NCBI GenBank assembly: GCA_902801765.1
Contig: CADCJO010000021.1
Span: 1 to 41,959 of the forward strand
Reading direction: 5' to 3'
Length of the DNA stretch: 41,959 nt
Source of the DNA: an uncultured Eubacteriales bacterium
Lineage (GTDB): Bacteria > Bacillota > Clostridia > Christensenellales > Aristaeellaceae
Part shown: in pieces, positions 15,489 to 24,444 of the stretch
How positions within the stretch are numbered: position 1 is the first letter of the stretch
Layout of the letters: each line of letters starts with the position of its first letter
Notes under the pieces: generated by a model
Database searches by the model: none
What the model was told of the DNA's origin: nothing
What the model saw: the letters and a program-made list of their open reading frames with translations, nothing else
Program-made: the position numbers and the translations under genes

Positions 15489-16772
15489 TTAAAAGGTGAT
15501 TTGCCACACGGCGGCGTCATGGGGCGGCAGAGTGGCGGAGAGGGAACCGTCGGCGGGCTGTCCGCTCCACAGCTCTGTGGCGGAGACGCAGCCCGCTTCC
15601 AGGGCGTCGGCGGGGAAGGCAACGGTCTGTTCCTCGTCGGACAGGTTGAACACGGCGGCGTAGCAGCCCTTGCCGTCCTTGCGCGGGGCGATCCAGCAGC
15701 AGGCGGTATCGGAGGCGCAGACGGGATGGGCGCACCAGCTTTCCTTTTCGATGGCCAGCAGCGGGGCGTTGGTGAGCAGCTTCAAGGTGAATGCGTCGTT
15801 CTTGGGCAGGTCGCCGCCTATCATGAGGGGCGAACGCATCATGCACCAGAGGGTCATCATGGTGCGCTGCTCGGCCTGGGTGAAGTTCGTCCAGCCGTGG
15901 TGGCTGCGCTCCCCGGCGTCCGGGCCTGCGTTGTCCTGCTCATAGCATTGCCGCAGCGCGCCCAGGGGCAGCATATCGGCATCCGGCCAATGGCCGGGTC
16001 CGGCGTGAATGCACCACTTTTCCGCTCGCTCAAACATGGCTTTGAGCAAGCGCCATTCGTCCCAGAAGTCGTCGGTAATACGCCAGAGGTTGGCGTACTT
16101 TTTCAGGTGCTCCGCCTGCTCCAGAGGAGCGGGGCCGGGGGAGAGGCTCAGCACGATGTCCCGCCCGCAATGGCGGCAGGCCTCGGAAAGAATTTCGATT
16201 TCCCGCTGGCAGTGGGGATATTCCCGGGCGATGTCGTCGCATTTGACGTAGTCCACACCCCATTCCGCGTAGAGCCGGAAAATGCTGTCATAGTATTCCC
16301 GGGCGGCGGGCAGCTCGGCCCGGGTGCCGTACATGTCCGGGTTCCAGGCGCAGATGGAGTTGGGGTTCGCCGCCTGGTCGCAGCGGGCGTCGCTGTTCAG
16401 GATGGGCAGGCGGCGGTGGGCCGCCATCCGGGGCAGGCCGCGCATGATGTGGATACCGAATTTGAGGCCCAGGGAATGGATGTAGTCGGCTAAAGGCTTG
16501 AAGCCTTGGCCGTTCGCCGCGCTGGGAAAGCGGTTTTCCGCTGGCAGCAGGCGGCCGTAAGCGTCCATCACCACGTCGGAGAAGGGCTCGTAAGCATGGG
16601 TCTGGGCGGTGGGCTGATACCACTGAATGTCCACCACCACGTATTCCCAGCCGTATTGCTTGAGATACTTCGCCATGTAGTCGGCGTTTGCCCGTACCGT
16701 CTCCTCGGTCACCGCCGCGCCGTAGCAGTCCCAGCTGTTCCAGCCCATGGGCGGGTATTGCGCGATCATCAT
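15489..16772 (-). CDS. GH27 glycoside hydrolase (alpha-galactosidase or beta-L-arabinopyranosidase)
   Basis: 427 residues: a GH27 (beta/alpha)8 barrel and a C-terminal beta-sandwich (about 350-427). It starts PPMGWNSWDCYG, the family opening. The nucleophile is D179 in YVKCDD and the acid/base is D235 in RITDD. The double-Asp motif that binds galactose O4/O6 in classical alpha-galactosidases (DDCW) reads DIQW at 48-51, so substrate choice may differ. No signal peptide, so it acts on imported oligosaccharides. With araD and a pentulokinase nearby, beta-L-arabinopyranosidase is plausible; this is inference. ATG 16772 follows AGAAGGGA. It has its own terminator. Confidence 0.87.
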   Translation of the reverse strand: MMIAQYPPMGWNSWDCYGAAVTEETVRANADYMAKYLKQYGWEYVVVDIQWYQPTAQTHAYEPFSDVVMDAYGRLLPAENRFPSAANGQGFKPLADYIHSLGLKFGIHIMRGLPRMAAHRRLPILNSDARCDQAANPNSICAWNPDMYGTRAELPAAREYYDSIFRLYAEWGVDYVKCDDIAREYPHCQREIEILSEACRHCGRDIVLSLSPGPAPLEQAEHLKKYANLWRITDDFWDEWRLLKAMFERAEKWCIHAGPGHWPDADMLPLGALRQCYEQDNAGPDAGERSHHGWTNFTQAEQRTMMTLWCMMRSPLMIGGDLPKNDAFTLKLLTNAPLLAIEKESWCAHPVCASDTACCWIAPRKDGKGCYAAVFNLSDEEQTVAFPADALEAGCVSATELWSGQPADGSLSATLPPHDAAVWQITF

Positions 16773-16793
16773 GAATCCCTTCTTTCTCTTATG

Positions 16794-16810
16794 AAGTTCT
16801 AAGTTCTAAG
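16794..16810. repeat. short GTTCTAA repeat (family R5, minor copy)
   Basis: AAGTTCTAAGTTCTAAG, the same iterated seven/eight-base unit as at 30760-30840, lies between the GH27 start and the preceding gene's stop. Confidence 0.6.
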
Positions 16811-16825
16811 CAATAGAAACTTTTC

Positions 16826-17494
16826 CTATTCCTGCCCAAGCGCGAAGCATTCGGGCAGCAGCAGGAAATTTTGCCCGTTGCTGCCGGGCAGGGGAATGAA
16901 GTGGGCCTCCGGATTCACGTCCAGCCAGCCCTGGATGGCCTGGGACTCCGGGCCGTCCACCCGGCGGATGTTGACGGAGGAGCGGGGCTCCTCAAAATAA
17001 CTGAACAGCACGTCCTCATGCAGGGCGATGGACATATATTTGTCGCCCTTGAGCAGCCCTTCCCGCACGATAGCAAAATGATGATACACATACTCGAACA
17101 TCGTGTCGTGCTTCAGGTATGCGATGCGTCCCCGGCGGCGCAGGGGCTTGGGGTCGCGCCGCCAGTCCGCTTCGTCCTTCGGCTCGCAGTGCCAGTAGAT
17201 ATGATACATTTTCGCCCAGGGAACCGTGCTTTCCTTCTCGGGCCAGAGCGAAAGCAGCGGCGTCAAAGGCGTCATGAATGCTTCCGGCCCTGTTTCTTCC
17301 CCGATGGCTTCATAATAAAGGAACAGCTGCCGCCCATAGATGTACAGCGCGGCGGTCATGAGCTTCCCCTTCGCAATCAGCGCTTCCGCGTTTTCACGGC
17401 AGGCGGCAATCGCGGAGGAATATGCGGACGTTTCCTCCGGCGGCAGGTTCAGCCTGCCCCGGTAATGACAGCGAAGAATCGGTTTTCCGGGCAT
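16826..17494 (-). CDS. hypothetical protein, 222 aa
   Basis: I do not recognise a family with confidence. 222 residues, soluble, rich in aromatic residues and arginine, with no signal peptide. The middle holds MYHIYWHCEPKDEADW, and the second half GRIAYLKHDTMFEYVYHHF. The general look, short beta strands alternating with helices and a YWHCEP-like edge, faintly recalls mutarotase or Dabb-type ferredoxin folds, but I would not name it on that. The ATG at 17494 is preceded by AAGGGGGAAAG. It is 53 bp upstream of the GH27 gene on the same strand and probably in one transcript with it, which points to a carbohydrate role. Confidence 0.6.
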   Translation of the reverse strand: MPGKPILRCHYRGRLNLPPEETSAYSSAIAACRENAEALIAKGKLMTAALYIYGRQLFLYYEAIGEETGPEAFMTPLTPLLSLWPEKESTVPWAKMYHIYWHCEPKDEADWRRDPKPLRRRGRIAYLKHDTMFEYVYHHFAIVREGLLKGDKYMSIALHEDVLFSYFEEPRSSVNIRRVDGPESQAIQGWLDVNPEAHFIPLPGSNGQNFLLLPECFALGQE

Positions 17495-17539
17495 TTTCTT
17501 TCCCCCTTAAAAGTATTAACACGCTTATTGCGAAAAGTA

Positions 17540-18010
17540 ACGACGAAGCAGGGGCCTATGCGGCCCCCCGTACCCCTGCACCAGGAGGTTTCACCTCCTG
17601 GACCTCAATAGCGGATATTGCTCAAAAAAACGAATTAGCTTGATTCCCGCTGGTGCTTGAAGGAACGCGGAAGAGTGGCTTGGTTCCGTGGTGCTTCTGG
17701 CCCGGCGGATGAATCGCCGATGACCGCCTGTGGCGGGAATTTCATCGGCGATGAAATCAGGCGAAACGAGCAATGTCCGCATGAAGCGGAAAGCCAGGGA
17801 ATCATCCGCAGGGGAAAGCTCACTTTCCGCCTCGGATGTTCCCGGGCTTTCTTGGGCCAGAAGCCTTCAAACTTTCCGTAACCCCGGCACGGCAAGCGGA
17901 GCTTGTCTGCTTATCCCAACAACGTTATTTCGCCTATTGCGGGTCCAGGGCGGTCACCGCCCTGGCGCAGGTCTGGGGGCGCGCAGCCCCCAGCGTCTCC
18001 TTCCCCGCTT
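17540..18010 (-). repeat. multi-hairpin interspersed repeat, copy B (family R3)
   Basis: Inverted relative to copy A (9150-9500), collinear with it and about 120 bp longer. Matching hairpins are 17973-17993, 17945-17965, 17581-17601 and 17550-17566. It has extra arms around the GGAAAG-TGAG-CTTTCC hairpin that copy A has mostly lost, and a different hairpin set next to the shared GGGCCAGAAGC linker. No credible gene lies inside; short open frames here are shadows of the stems. It fills the gap between metH and the unknown gene at 16826. Confidence 0.85.
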
Positions 18011-18065
18011 GCTTTGAAATTTACCCTTGAGAACACAACTGTTTAGAATATAAAGAGAAACAGCG

Positions 18066-20417
18066 TTATTCTCCAAATACCTGCCGGGCGATGGCGACGG
18101 CGGCGCGTGCGTCTTTGGCGTAGTGATCCGCGCCGACGGAGTGTGCCCAGCTTTCCGTCACGACAGCCCCGCCCACCATCACAGCGGGGGGCGCGTCCAT
18201 GCGGCGCAGCTGAGCGATGGTTTCCTCCATGGCGGGCAGGGTGGTGGTCATGAGGGCGGAGAGGCCCACCAGCTTTGCGCAGTGTTCTTTTGCGGCGGAG
18301 ACCACCTTTTCCGGGGGCACGTCCTTACCCAGGTCGATGACGGTATAGCCGTAGTTTTCCAGCACGGTTCTGACGATGTTCTTGCCGATGTCGTGAATGT
18401 CGCCCTGTACGGTGGCGATGATGATTTTGCCCTTGCTGACGGTTTCCGCGCCGGTATTGGCCAATACGGTTTTGATCTCCTCAAATACCGCCTGGGCCGC
18501 CTGGGCGGCGGACAGAAGCTGGGGCAGGAATACCTTGCCCTGCTCGTAGTCCACGCCCACCTTGTCCAGCGCGGGAATCAAATGCCGTTCCACCAGGGAC
18601 AGCGGCGCTTCCGTTTTCAGCGCTTCCCGGGCCATGCGTCCCGCTTCGGTTTTCAGGCCCCGCAGGATGGCGTCGTCCAGGGTCATCGTAAACCCGGCGG
18701 CAGGCTTGCTTTCGGTTTGAGTATCGGCAAACCGGGCGACGTATCGCTTGCTTTGCGCGTCCTCCCCGTTCAGCACCCGGAAGGCGGCGATGGCGTCCAT
18801 GATGTCCTTTTGATTGGGGTTCACGATGGGCAGCGTCAGCCCCGCGTGCAGGGCGCGGATGAGGAAGGTTTGGGTCATGAGCAGGCGGTTGGGCAGGCCG
18901 AAGGAAATGTTGCTGACGCCCAGCAGCGTTTGCAGGCCCAATTGATTCCGCACCATGGCAACGGCCCTGAGCGTTTCCTCCGCCTGCTCCTGCTGGGCGG
19001 ACACGGTGAGGGTCAGGCAGTCGATCCACACGTCCTGCTGGGGGATGCCCAGGGCCAAAGCGCGGGACAGAATTTTTTCCGCGATGGCGAAGCGCTTTTC
19101 GGCGGTGTCTGGAATGCCGTCCTCGTCCAGCGTCAGACCCACCACCGCCGCGCCGTATTTCTTCACCAGCGGCAGAATAACGTTCAGGGATTCTTCCTTG
19201 CCGTTGACCGAATTCACCGCCGCTTTGCCGTTGTATACCCGCAGAGCGGCTTCCAGCGCCTGCGGGTTGGCGGAATCAAGCTGCAGCGGCGCGTCCACCG
19301 CCGCCTGCAGGGCTTTCACCACCCGGGGCAGCATCGTCACTTCGTCCACGCCGGGATAGCCCACGTTCACGTCCAGGATCTCCGCGCCTGCGTCCAGCTG
19401 CTGGATGGCTACGTCCACGATGTAATTGAGATCGTTTTCCAATAATGCCTGCTGGAACCGCTTTTTGCCCGTGGGGTTGATGCGTTCGCCAATCACCCGA
19501 ATCCGGTCCATGGGCAGGGTGACGGTGGGCGTGCAGACGACGCTGCGTGGCTCATACACCCTGCGAACGTCTTTCTTTTCGGATAAAACCTGTCTGAGCG
19601 CCCGGATGTAATCCGGGTTCGTGCCGCAGCAGCCGCCCACAATGTCGGCCCCTTCCCGGAGAATCAGCGCCATGGCGGAAGCAAAATCATCCGCGGATAA
19701 ATCATAGTGCCCGTCGGTGGGGTCGGGCAGGCCCGCGTTGGGCTTGGCGATGACGGGCAAAAGGGTGTTCCGCCGCAGCTCCCGCAGCAGGGGCAGCAGC
19801 TCCACAGGGCCCAGGGAACAGTTGATGCCGATGGCGTCAGCCCCCAGTCCCTCCAGGGTGTGGGCCATGGCGGCGACGGTGCAGCCGGTAAAGGTGCGGC
19901 CCGAGGCGTCAAAGCTCATGGTGACGATGACGGGAAGCTTGGTATGCTCCTTCGCGGCCAGCAGCGCGGCCTTGGCTTCGTACAGGTCGGTCATCGTTTC
20001 GATCACCACCAGGTCGGCCCCGGCTGCCACGCCGGCTTCCATCATCTCCGCGAACTGATCGTAGGCGTCTTCAAAAGTGAGTGTACCAAGCGGCTCCAGC
20101 AGCTCGCCCAGCGGCCCGATGTCCAGGGCGACGAAGGCTTTTTCCCCCGATTCTTTTTTAGCCAAGCGGACGCCCGCGCTGACCACCTCGGCCACGGAAT
20201 GGCCGGTCTTTGCCAGCTTGCGGCGGTTCGCCCCGAAGGTGTTGGCGTACACCACCTGGCTGCCCGCGTCGATATATGCCCGGTGGACAGCGGCAATCAT
20301 TTCAGGATGCTCGATATTTTTCAGTTCCGGGATTTCGCCGGGCTTCAAGCCGCTTTTTTGCAGCATGGTGCCCATGGCCCCGTCCAATAACGTGATTTGG
20401 GAAATATCAAATGCCAC
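18066..20417 (-). CDS. metH: cobalamin-dependent methionine synthase, without reactivation domain
   Basis: 783 residues. Order of domains: homocysteine-binding barrel (about 1-285; Zn ligands C200, C263, C264 in GINC and GGCCGT), pterin-binding methyltetrahydrofolate domain (about 305-560; RVIGERINPTGKK opening), cobalamin cap and Rossmann B12 domain (about 575-783; lower axial ligand H675 in DIHDIGKN). The C-terminal AdoMet reactivation domain of E. coli MetH is missing and is supplied by the separate protein at 20407-21063. It transfers the methyl group from methyl-THF to homocysteine. The start is GTG at 20417, after AGGGGAA, and overlaps the upstream gene by 11 bp. Confidence 0.95.
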   Translation of the reverse strand: MAFDISQITLLDGAMGTMLQKSGLKPGEIPELKNIEHPEMIAAVHRAYIDAGSQVVYANTFGANRRKLAKTGHSVAEVVSAGVRLAKKESGEKAFVALDIGPLGELLEPLGTLTFEDAYDQFAEMMEAGVAAGADLVVIETMTDLYEAKAALLAAKEHTKLPVIVTMSFDASGRTFTGCTVAAMAHTLEGLGADAIGINCSLGPVELLPLLRELRRNTLLPVIAKPNAGLPDPTDGHYDLSADDFASAMALILREGADIVGGCCGTNPDYIRALRQVLSEKKDVRRVYEPRSVVCTPTVTLPMDRIRVIGERINPTGKKRFQQALLENDLNYIVDVAIQQLDAGAEILDVNVGYPGVDEVTMLPRVVKALQAAVDAPLQLDSANPQALEAALRVYNGKAAVNSVNGKEESLNVILPLVKKYGAAVVGLTLDEDGIPDTAEKRFAIAEKILSRALALGIPQQDVWIDCLTLTVSAQQEQAEETLRAVAMVRNQLGLQTLLGVSNISFGLPNRLLMTQTFLIRALHAGLTLPIVNPNQKDIMDAIAAFRVLNGEDAQSKRYVARFADTQTESKPAAGFTMTLDDAILRGLKTEAGRMAREALKTEAPLSLVERHLIPALDKVGVDYEQGKVFLPQLLSAAQAAQAVFEEIKTVLANTGAETVSKGKIIIATVQGDIHDIGKNIVRTVLENYGYTVIDLGKDVPPEKVVSAAKEHCAKLVGLSALMTTTLPAMEETIAQLRRMDAPPAVMVGGAVVTESWAHSVGADHYAKDARAAVAIARQVFGE

Positions 20418-21063
20418 AGTGTGTTCCCCTTTCCCGATAGGCGCAATGCTCTTTTAAGGCGCAGAAGCCGCAGCCGCGAATCCGGGCGGGCTGGGGCGAT
20501 TCCGACAGGCCGATGACGGCGGTGACGGTCTTGGCGGGCAGCATGAGCAGGCTGTCCGTCACCGTGACCCCCAACCGCCTGCCTGCGTCCAGCGCCGCGA
20601 TAAAATCCGGCTGGAGGGTCAACGGCAGGTCACCGTAGCCGGGGCTGAAACGATCGGTCAGATACATGCCCGGATACCGTGAAGCAATTTCTTTTTCCGC
20701 TTCGTCGCAGCCCGCTTCCGCATACGCGCTGCCGCAGGCGTTCAGGATCGCGGCCTTCGCCATGTCCCGCGCCTGAGTCATGCGCAGCAGCCGGTCGAAC
20801 GCCGCGCCTAAGGTGCAGCAGAGCAGCGCTGCCCGATTGCAGCCTTGCAGCATGGTTTTTGCCATGGCGCCAGGCAAAAACAATCCCGCTTCCGGCAGGA
20901 ATGCGCCGCTGTCCGTATGTTCAACAGAAAATACTTTGTATACAAAGCATGGAGCCAGCGCTGCCGCCAGTTCTTCCGCCGCCTGCCCCACAGCCAGCCG
21001 CGCTGCTTCATCCGCGGCGCTTGCGCCTAAATACCGCAGTACTTCAGAAATAGGAATGGTCAT
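20407..21063 (-). CDS. methionine synthase reactivation protein (MetH activation domain)
   Basis: 218 residues, a stand-alone version of the MetH AdoMet-binding activation domain. The family motif is RFSPGYGD at 138-145 (RxSxGYGD). The C-terminus carries C198-x2-C201-x5-C207-x8-C216, a Cys pattern common in anaerobe versions and possibly binding an Fe-S cluster or metal. It restores oxidised cob(II)alamin MetH by reductive methylation. The ATG at 21063 overlaps the metF stop (ATGA) and its own stop overlaps the metH start, so the three genes are translationally coupled. The longer frame to 21174 enters metF and is rejected. Confidence 0.9.
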   Translation of the reverse strand: MTIPISEVLRYLGASAADEAARLAVGQAAEELAAALAPCFVYKVFSVEHTDSGAFLPEAGLFLPGAMAKTMLQGCNRAALLCCTLGAAFDRLLRMTQARDMAKAAILNACGSAYAEAGCDEAEKEIASRYPGMYLTDRFSPGYGDLPLTLQPDFIAALDAGRRLGVTVTDSLLMLPAKTVTAVIGLSESPQPARIRGCGFCALKEHCAYRERGTHCGI

Positions 21064-21929
21064 GACTGTTTTAAATCTTCGATGATGCCCTTCACCAGTT
21101 CCACCCGGCGGAAAGGCGTCATGATGTAATATCCGTCCACGCTGTCCCGCATCTGCCGGGCCATGATCAGGCATTGCCGCCGCCCCATGGCCTCGCCCGC
21201 GGCGCGGTCAAGCCCCTGATACGCGGACAGCAGGCTGTCGCCAATTTCCATGCCCGCCACCTCGTTTTTGAGAAAGCAGGCGTTTTTATAGCTCACAATA
21301 GGAAACAGCCCGCCCAGCAGCGCTGAGCGCAATTCATTCCGTGCTGAACGCAGATTTTCCAGCGCCCGGGGACTGGATACCGGCTGGGTCAGGAAAGCCT
21401 GAATACCGCTTTCTTCCTTCCGTTTCGCCCGCTCCAATTCCTTATCGAAATTCTGTGCGTTCACGTTCAGCGCCCCGCAGAGGAAAAAGGGGTTCAGCCT
21501 GCCCTGGGCCTGCAAATCCACGATGGACTTTGCCAGCGTGCGGCTGGTCATCTGGAACACGCCCTTCACCTGCTCCCGGTCCTCGTGGCTCACCGGGTCG
21601 CCCGTCACCAGCAGCACCTGGCCGATGCCTTCCATGGACAGGCCCATCAGCAGCGCTTTGGCCGCGTTCAGGTTCCGATCGCGGCAGGCCATGTGGGGCA
21701 GCGTTTCGATGCCATATTCCCGTTTCAGCTTTGCCGCCAGCATGCACGCGTCGATGCTGGCCTTGCCGATGGGACAGTCCGCAATCGTAATCACGTCGGC
21801 CCCGGCTTCGTACAGCGCTTGCGCCCCGCCAATGAACGCTTCCGGACTTTCGTTGCGCGGGGGATCAAACTCCACCAAAATGGGCCGTCGCTTTTCATGC
21901 AGCATCCGTTCCAAAGAAGCCCCTGGCAT
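21060..21929 (-). CDS. metF: methylenetetrahydrofolate reductase family protein
   Basis: 289 residues, a flavin TIM barrel of the MTHFR family, which reduces methylene-THF to methyl-THF, the methyl donor of the MetH encoded downstream. Visible landmarks are VEFDPPRN at the first strand, HMACRDRN (folate/FAD region), LLVTGDPVS and the QPVSSPRALENL stretch following FLTQ. The start codon context is weak (AAGTGAGAG before ATG 21929), and an inner ATG at LHEKRR could be used instead. It is the first gene of metF-activator-metH. I find no SAM or B12 riboswitch in the 140-bp gap upstream, where the vanW terminator also lies. Confidence 0.9.
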   Translation of the reverse strand: MPGASLERMLHEKRRPILVEFDPPRNESPEAFIGGAQALYEAGADVITIADCPIGKASIDACMLAAKLKREYGIETLPHMACRDRNLNAAKALLMGLSMEGIGQVLLVTGDPVSHEDREQVKGVFQMTSRTLAKSIVDLQAQGRLNPFFLCGALNVNAQNFDKELERAKRKEESGIQAFLTQPVSSPRALENLRSARNELRSALLGGLFPIVSYKNACFLKNEVAGMEIGDSLLSAYQGLDRAAGEAMGRRQCLIMARQMRDSVDGYYIMTPFRRVELVKGIIEDLKQS

Positions 21930-22023
21930 GTGCTCTCACTTCACTTTCCGTACCGCTTTTTCTTCCCTGTTTACTTTACCATTCCCGCCCGGATTATGCA
22001 ATCCCCGCCGACAGCAAAGCCAG

Positions 22024-22063
22024 GGGAAAAACAAAATTCCCCCTGCTTCCTGAAAGCAGGGGG
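22024..22063 (-). terminator. intrinsic terminator of the ftsH-PHP-vanW operon
   Basis: On the minus strand a 10-bp stem (22039-22048 with 22054-22063, loop of five) is followed by AATTTTGTTTTT, right after the vanW stop at 22070. Confidence 0.85.
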
Positions 22064-22069
22064 AGACGA

Positions 22070-23587
22070 TCATTCCCGGTTCAGGGTACCGACGGCGTAG
22101 ACCGCGCCGCGGGCCTTGCAGGTATCGCGGCTGACGAATTTTTCTTCAATCAGCTGGCCGTTCTGCCATTTTTGCAGGTAGGTTTCGTTGATGAAGCCGT
22201 CCCGGGCTTTGCGCACCTGGTAGGGTTCCTCGTCCTTGTAGGTGACATAGGTGTGGTCGGTATCCTTCTGAAAGGTTTCCGTCAGGGGCGCGGGCAGGGT
22301 TTCCACGGTGTCGGTGCGGAGGGTGTAGCTGACGCCGTCTTCCAGCTTGGGGCCGTAGATGCATACCTGGCACTCATAGCTGTTTTTCTTTTTTTCCACC
22401 ACCTTGGCGGTGATGTAGATGGTGCCGTTCAGGGTGTTTTTGAATACGAGATCGTGCCGCCCATAGACCACGGTGGCGTCCTGGCCGAAGGTGGTGTAGG
22501 ACACGGGGTCGGAGTGGGAAATGCGGTCCACAATCTGCAAATCGGAAAGCAGCGCTGCCAGGTACATGGTGGTGCTGGCCTGGCACACGCCGCCGCCGAT
22601 GCCCATTTCCTCCATGCCCAGCACATATTCGATGGCGTACTTGTAGCCGTTTTTCAGGGTGCGTTCCTTGGTGACCTTGTTGAAGCTCAGCCGTTCGCCG
22701 GGAGCGACGGTCTTGCCGTTTAAGAAGGAAAAAGCGTTGCGGATATTGCTGTTGCGGTCCTCTGTGGAGGCGGAGGAAATGGGGGTGGTGGCCTTGCTGC
22801 GCAGCGATACCTGATTGCGGATATCCTGGGTGGTCACCTTGGGGGCGACAGGCGTGGTGGTAAATTCCAGGTTGCCGCCCTTGCCTTCGGCGGCGCGCTG
22901 CAAAATTACCTCCCGGAAAGACGCCATGTCCACGGTCGTGCCGTACTGCTCGGGCTGGATAACGAAGGGGTCGGCCTTGTCGGGATCAAAGTAAGCCAGG
23001 GAAGCGTCCTGGGGTTCCGTGGTCAGCTCCGCCTGAATCTGGCTTAAAATGCTGTCCAGCCGTTCGTGGGTCATTTCGCTTTCGGTGGTAAAGGCGTGCA
23101 CAGGGTTTTGGGCGACTTCGTCCATGGCCGCCTTGCGTTCTTCGAGCGTGCCGACTTTGCCCTTCATATACAGCGGCTCCAGCAGCGCGTACACGCTGCC
23201 CACGTCGGTGGCAACGCCAAAATCGGAATAATGCAGCGTGTAAAACAGATGGCTGCGGTAGGTCAGCCCCAGGCTCCAGCCGGTCTGGCGTTCCTTGATC
23301 TGAGCCAGCACCGCGTCGATGCCTTCCTGGGCCGTCATGCCGCCCAGGGAAAGACCGTCCACATAAATGCCGGGCAGGTACGTGTCGTTATACGGCGCAA
23401 CTGCGTCCGCCAAAGCCTTGACCCGCGCCTGCTCCGCCTTCACGTCCTGGATGTATTTGTATCCATACACCCCGGCGACGCCCGCGATGATGACCAGAAG
23501 CACCAGCAGGAGGATCGGCCATTTCTTTCGGGGCGGCTTGGGGGCGGGCGGGGGCTGGGGCGGGCGATAGCCCTGTTGGAAATTCAT
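22070..23587 (-). CDS. VanW family membrane-anchored protein
   Basis: 505 residues. A short proline-rich cytoplasmic start (about 8-19), one membrane anchor (about 24-44), an extracellular region with putative peptidoglycan-binding repeats (about 60-290, PG_binding_4-like), then a VanW domain (about 300-430; FNKVTKERTLKNGY and GGGVCQASTTMY) and a C-terminal extension. VanW-type proteins are envelope proteins of unclear enzymatic role, associated in some species with vancomycin resistance loci and in Clostridia with the cell wall generally; there is no sign of a resistance cluster here. The ATG at 23587 overlaps the PHP stop (ATGA) and follows AAGGAG. Confidence 0.85.
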   Translation of the reverse strand: MNFQQGYRPPQPPPAPKPPRKKWPILLLVLLVIIAGVAGVYGYKYIQDVKAEQARVKALADAVAPYNDTYLPGIYVDGLSLGGMTAQEGIDAVLAQIKERQTGWSLGLTYRSHLFYTLHYSDFGVATDVGSVYALLEPLYMKGKVGTLEERKAAMDEVAQNPVHAFTTESEMTHERLDSILSQIQAELTTEPQDASLAYFDPDKADPFVIQPEQYGTTVDMASFREVILQRAAEGKGGNLEFTTTPVAPKVTTQDIRNQVSLRSKATTPISSASTEDRNSNIRNAFSFLNGKTVAPGERLSFNKVTKERTLKNGYKYAIEYVLGMEEMGIGGGVCQASTTMYLAALLSDLQIVDRISHSDPVSYTTFGQDATVVYGRHDLVFKNTLNGTIYITAKVVEKKKNSYECQVCIYGPKLEDGVSYTLRTDTVETLPAPLTETFQKDTDHTYVTYKDEEPYQVRKARDGFINETYLQKWQNGQLIEEKFVSRDTCKARGAVYAVGTLNRE

Positions 23588-24444
23588 AGGGTAACTCCTT
23601 GTGATTCGTTTTGTTTCGCCAATCGATACAGCTTCCAGGCGTCCTGCAGCGCGTTCGGCCATTCCGCGGCGGTCTCGCCGATCATGCCGTGGCTGGTTCC
23701 TTCGCCGTGAAAGTCGCTGCCGCCGGTAACGAGCAGATGGCGCTCCCGGGCAATCGCATCCCAATCAGCGCAGTGTCCCCGGTTGGCGGGATGATACACT
23801 TCCAGGCCCATGAGCCCGGCCTGCTGCCATTCGGTGAGCTTTTCAAGCACCCGCTCCATCGGCCAGCGGATTTCGCCCGGATGCGCCAGCACCGGCACCG
23901 CGCCGCGGCTTCTGAGCAGCCGAATCGCTTCGGCGGCGGTGGGCGTCAGGCGGGGAACATAAGCGGGTTTGCCTTTGCCAATGAAGCGGTCAAAGGCTTC
24001 GCCTGTGTTCTGCACAAATCTGCGCGCCGCTAATGCCCGGCCGATATGGGGCCGGCCTACGCTGCTCCCCGCGCCTGCGATGATTTCTTCGATGGGCAGT
24101 TCCATCCCCAGCGCTTTGAGTTTTTCGCCGATCAGGCGCACCCGGTTGACCCGGTCTTCCCGCATGGTCCGGAAAAATTCGTTCAGTACCGGGTCGTCGT
24201 GCCGGACGCCGTAGCCCAGGATATGCACTTCCTCGTCGCCCTCGGTGCTGATTTCCACACCGGGCAGGAAAGCGAGGCCCCGCTCGTAAGCCGCGTCGGC
24301 GGCTGCGGGCAGGGCGTCAAGGGTATCGTGGTCGGTGATGGCAAAGAGGGTCACGTCCGCCCGCGCCACCAGCCGCGCCACCTGCCAAACGTCAAATTGG
24401 CCGTCGGACGCGGTGGTGTGCAGATGCAAATCGGGCCGCCTCAT
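23584..24444 (-). CDS. PHP-domain phosphoesterase
   Basis: 286 residues of the PHP family, close in type to RNase AM/YciV and nucleoside 3',5'-bisphosphate phosphatases. The metal-binding motifs are in place: HLHTTASDG (H7, H9), ITDHDT (38-40), GVEIS, LAHPGE and GSDFHGEG. Such enzymes remove phosphate from 3',5'-bisphosphonucleotides or trim RNA 5' ends. It is coupled by ATGA overlaps to both ftsH upstream (start 24444, ftsH stop 24441) and vanW downstream, so the three proteins are made together. The link with FtsH is positional only. Confidence 0.88.
   Translation of the reverse strand: MRRPDLHLHTTASDGQFDVWQVARLVARADVTLFAITDHDTLDALPAAADAAYERGLAFLPGVEISTEGDEEVHILGYGVRHDDPVLNEFFRTMREDRVNRVRLIGEKLKALGMELPIEEIIAGAGSSVGRPHIGRALAARRFVQNTGEAFDRFIGKGKPAYVPRLTPTAAEAIRLLRSRGAVPVLAHPGEIRWPMERVLEKLTEWQQAGLMGLEVYHPANRGHCADWDAIARERHLLVTGGSDFHGEGTSHGMIGETAAEWPNALQDAWKLYRLAKQNESQGVTL

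Noticed and set aside
21930-22069. SAM or cobalamin riboswitch ahead of metF-metH
   Set aside because: The gap is only about 140 bp, contains the upstream operon's terminator, and shows no S-box or B12-box core.
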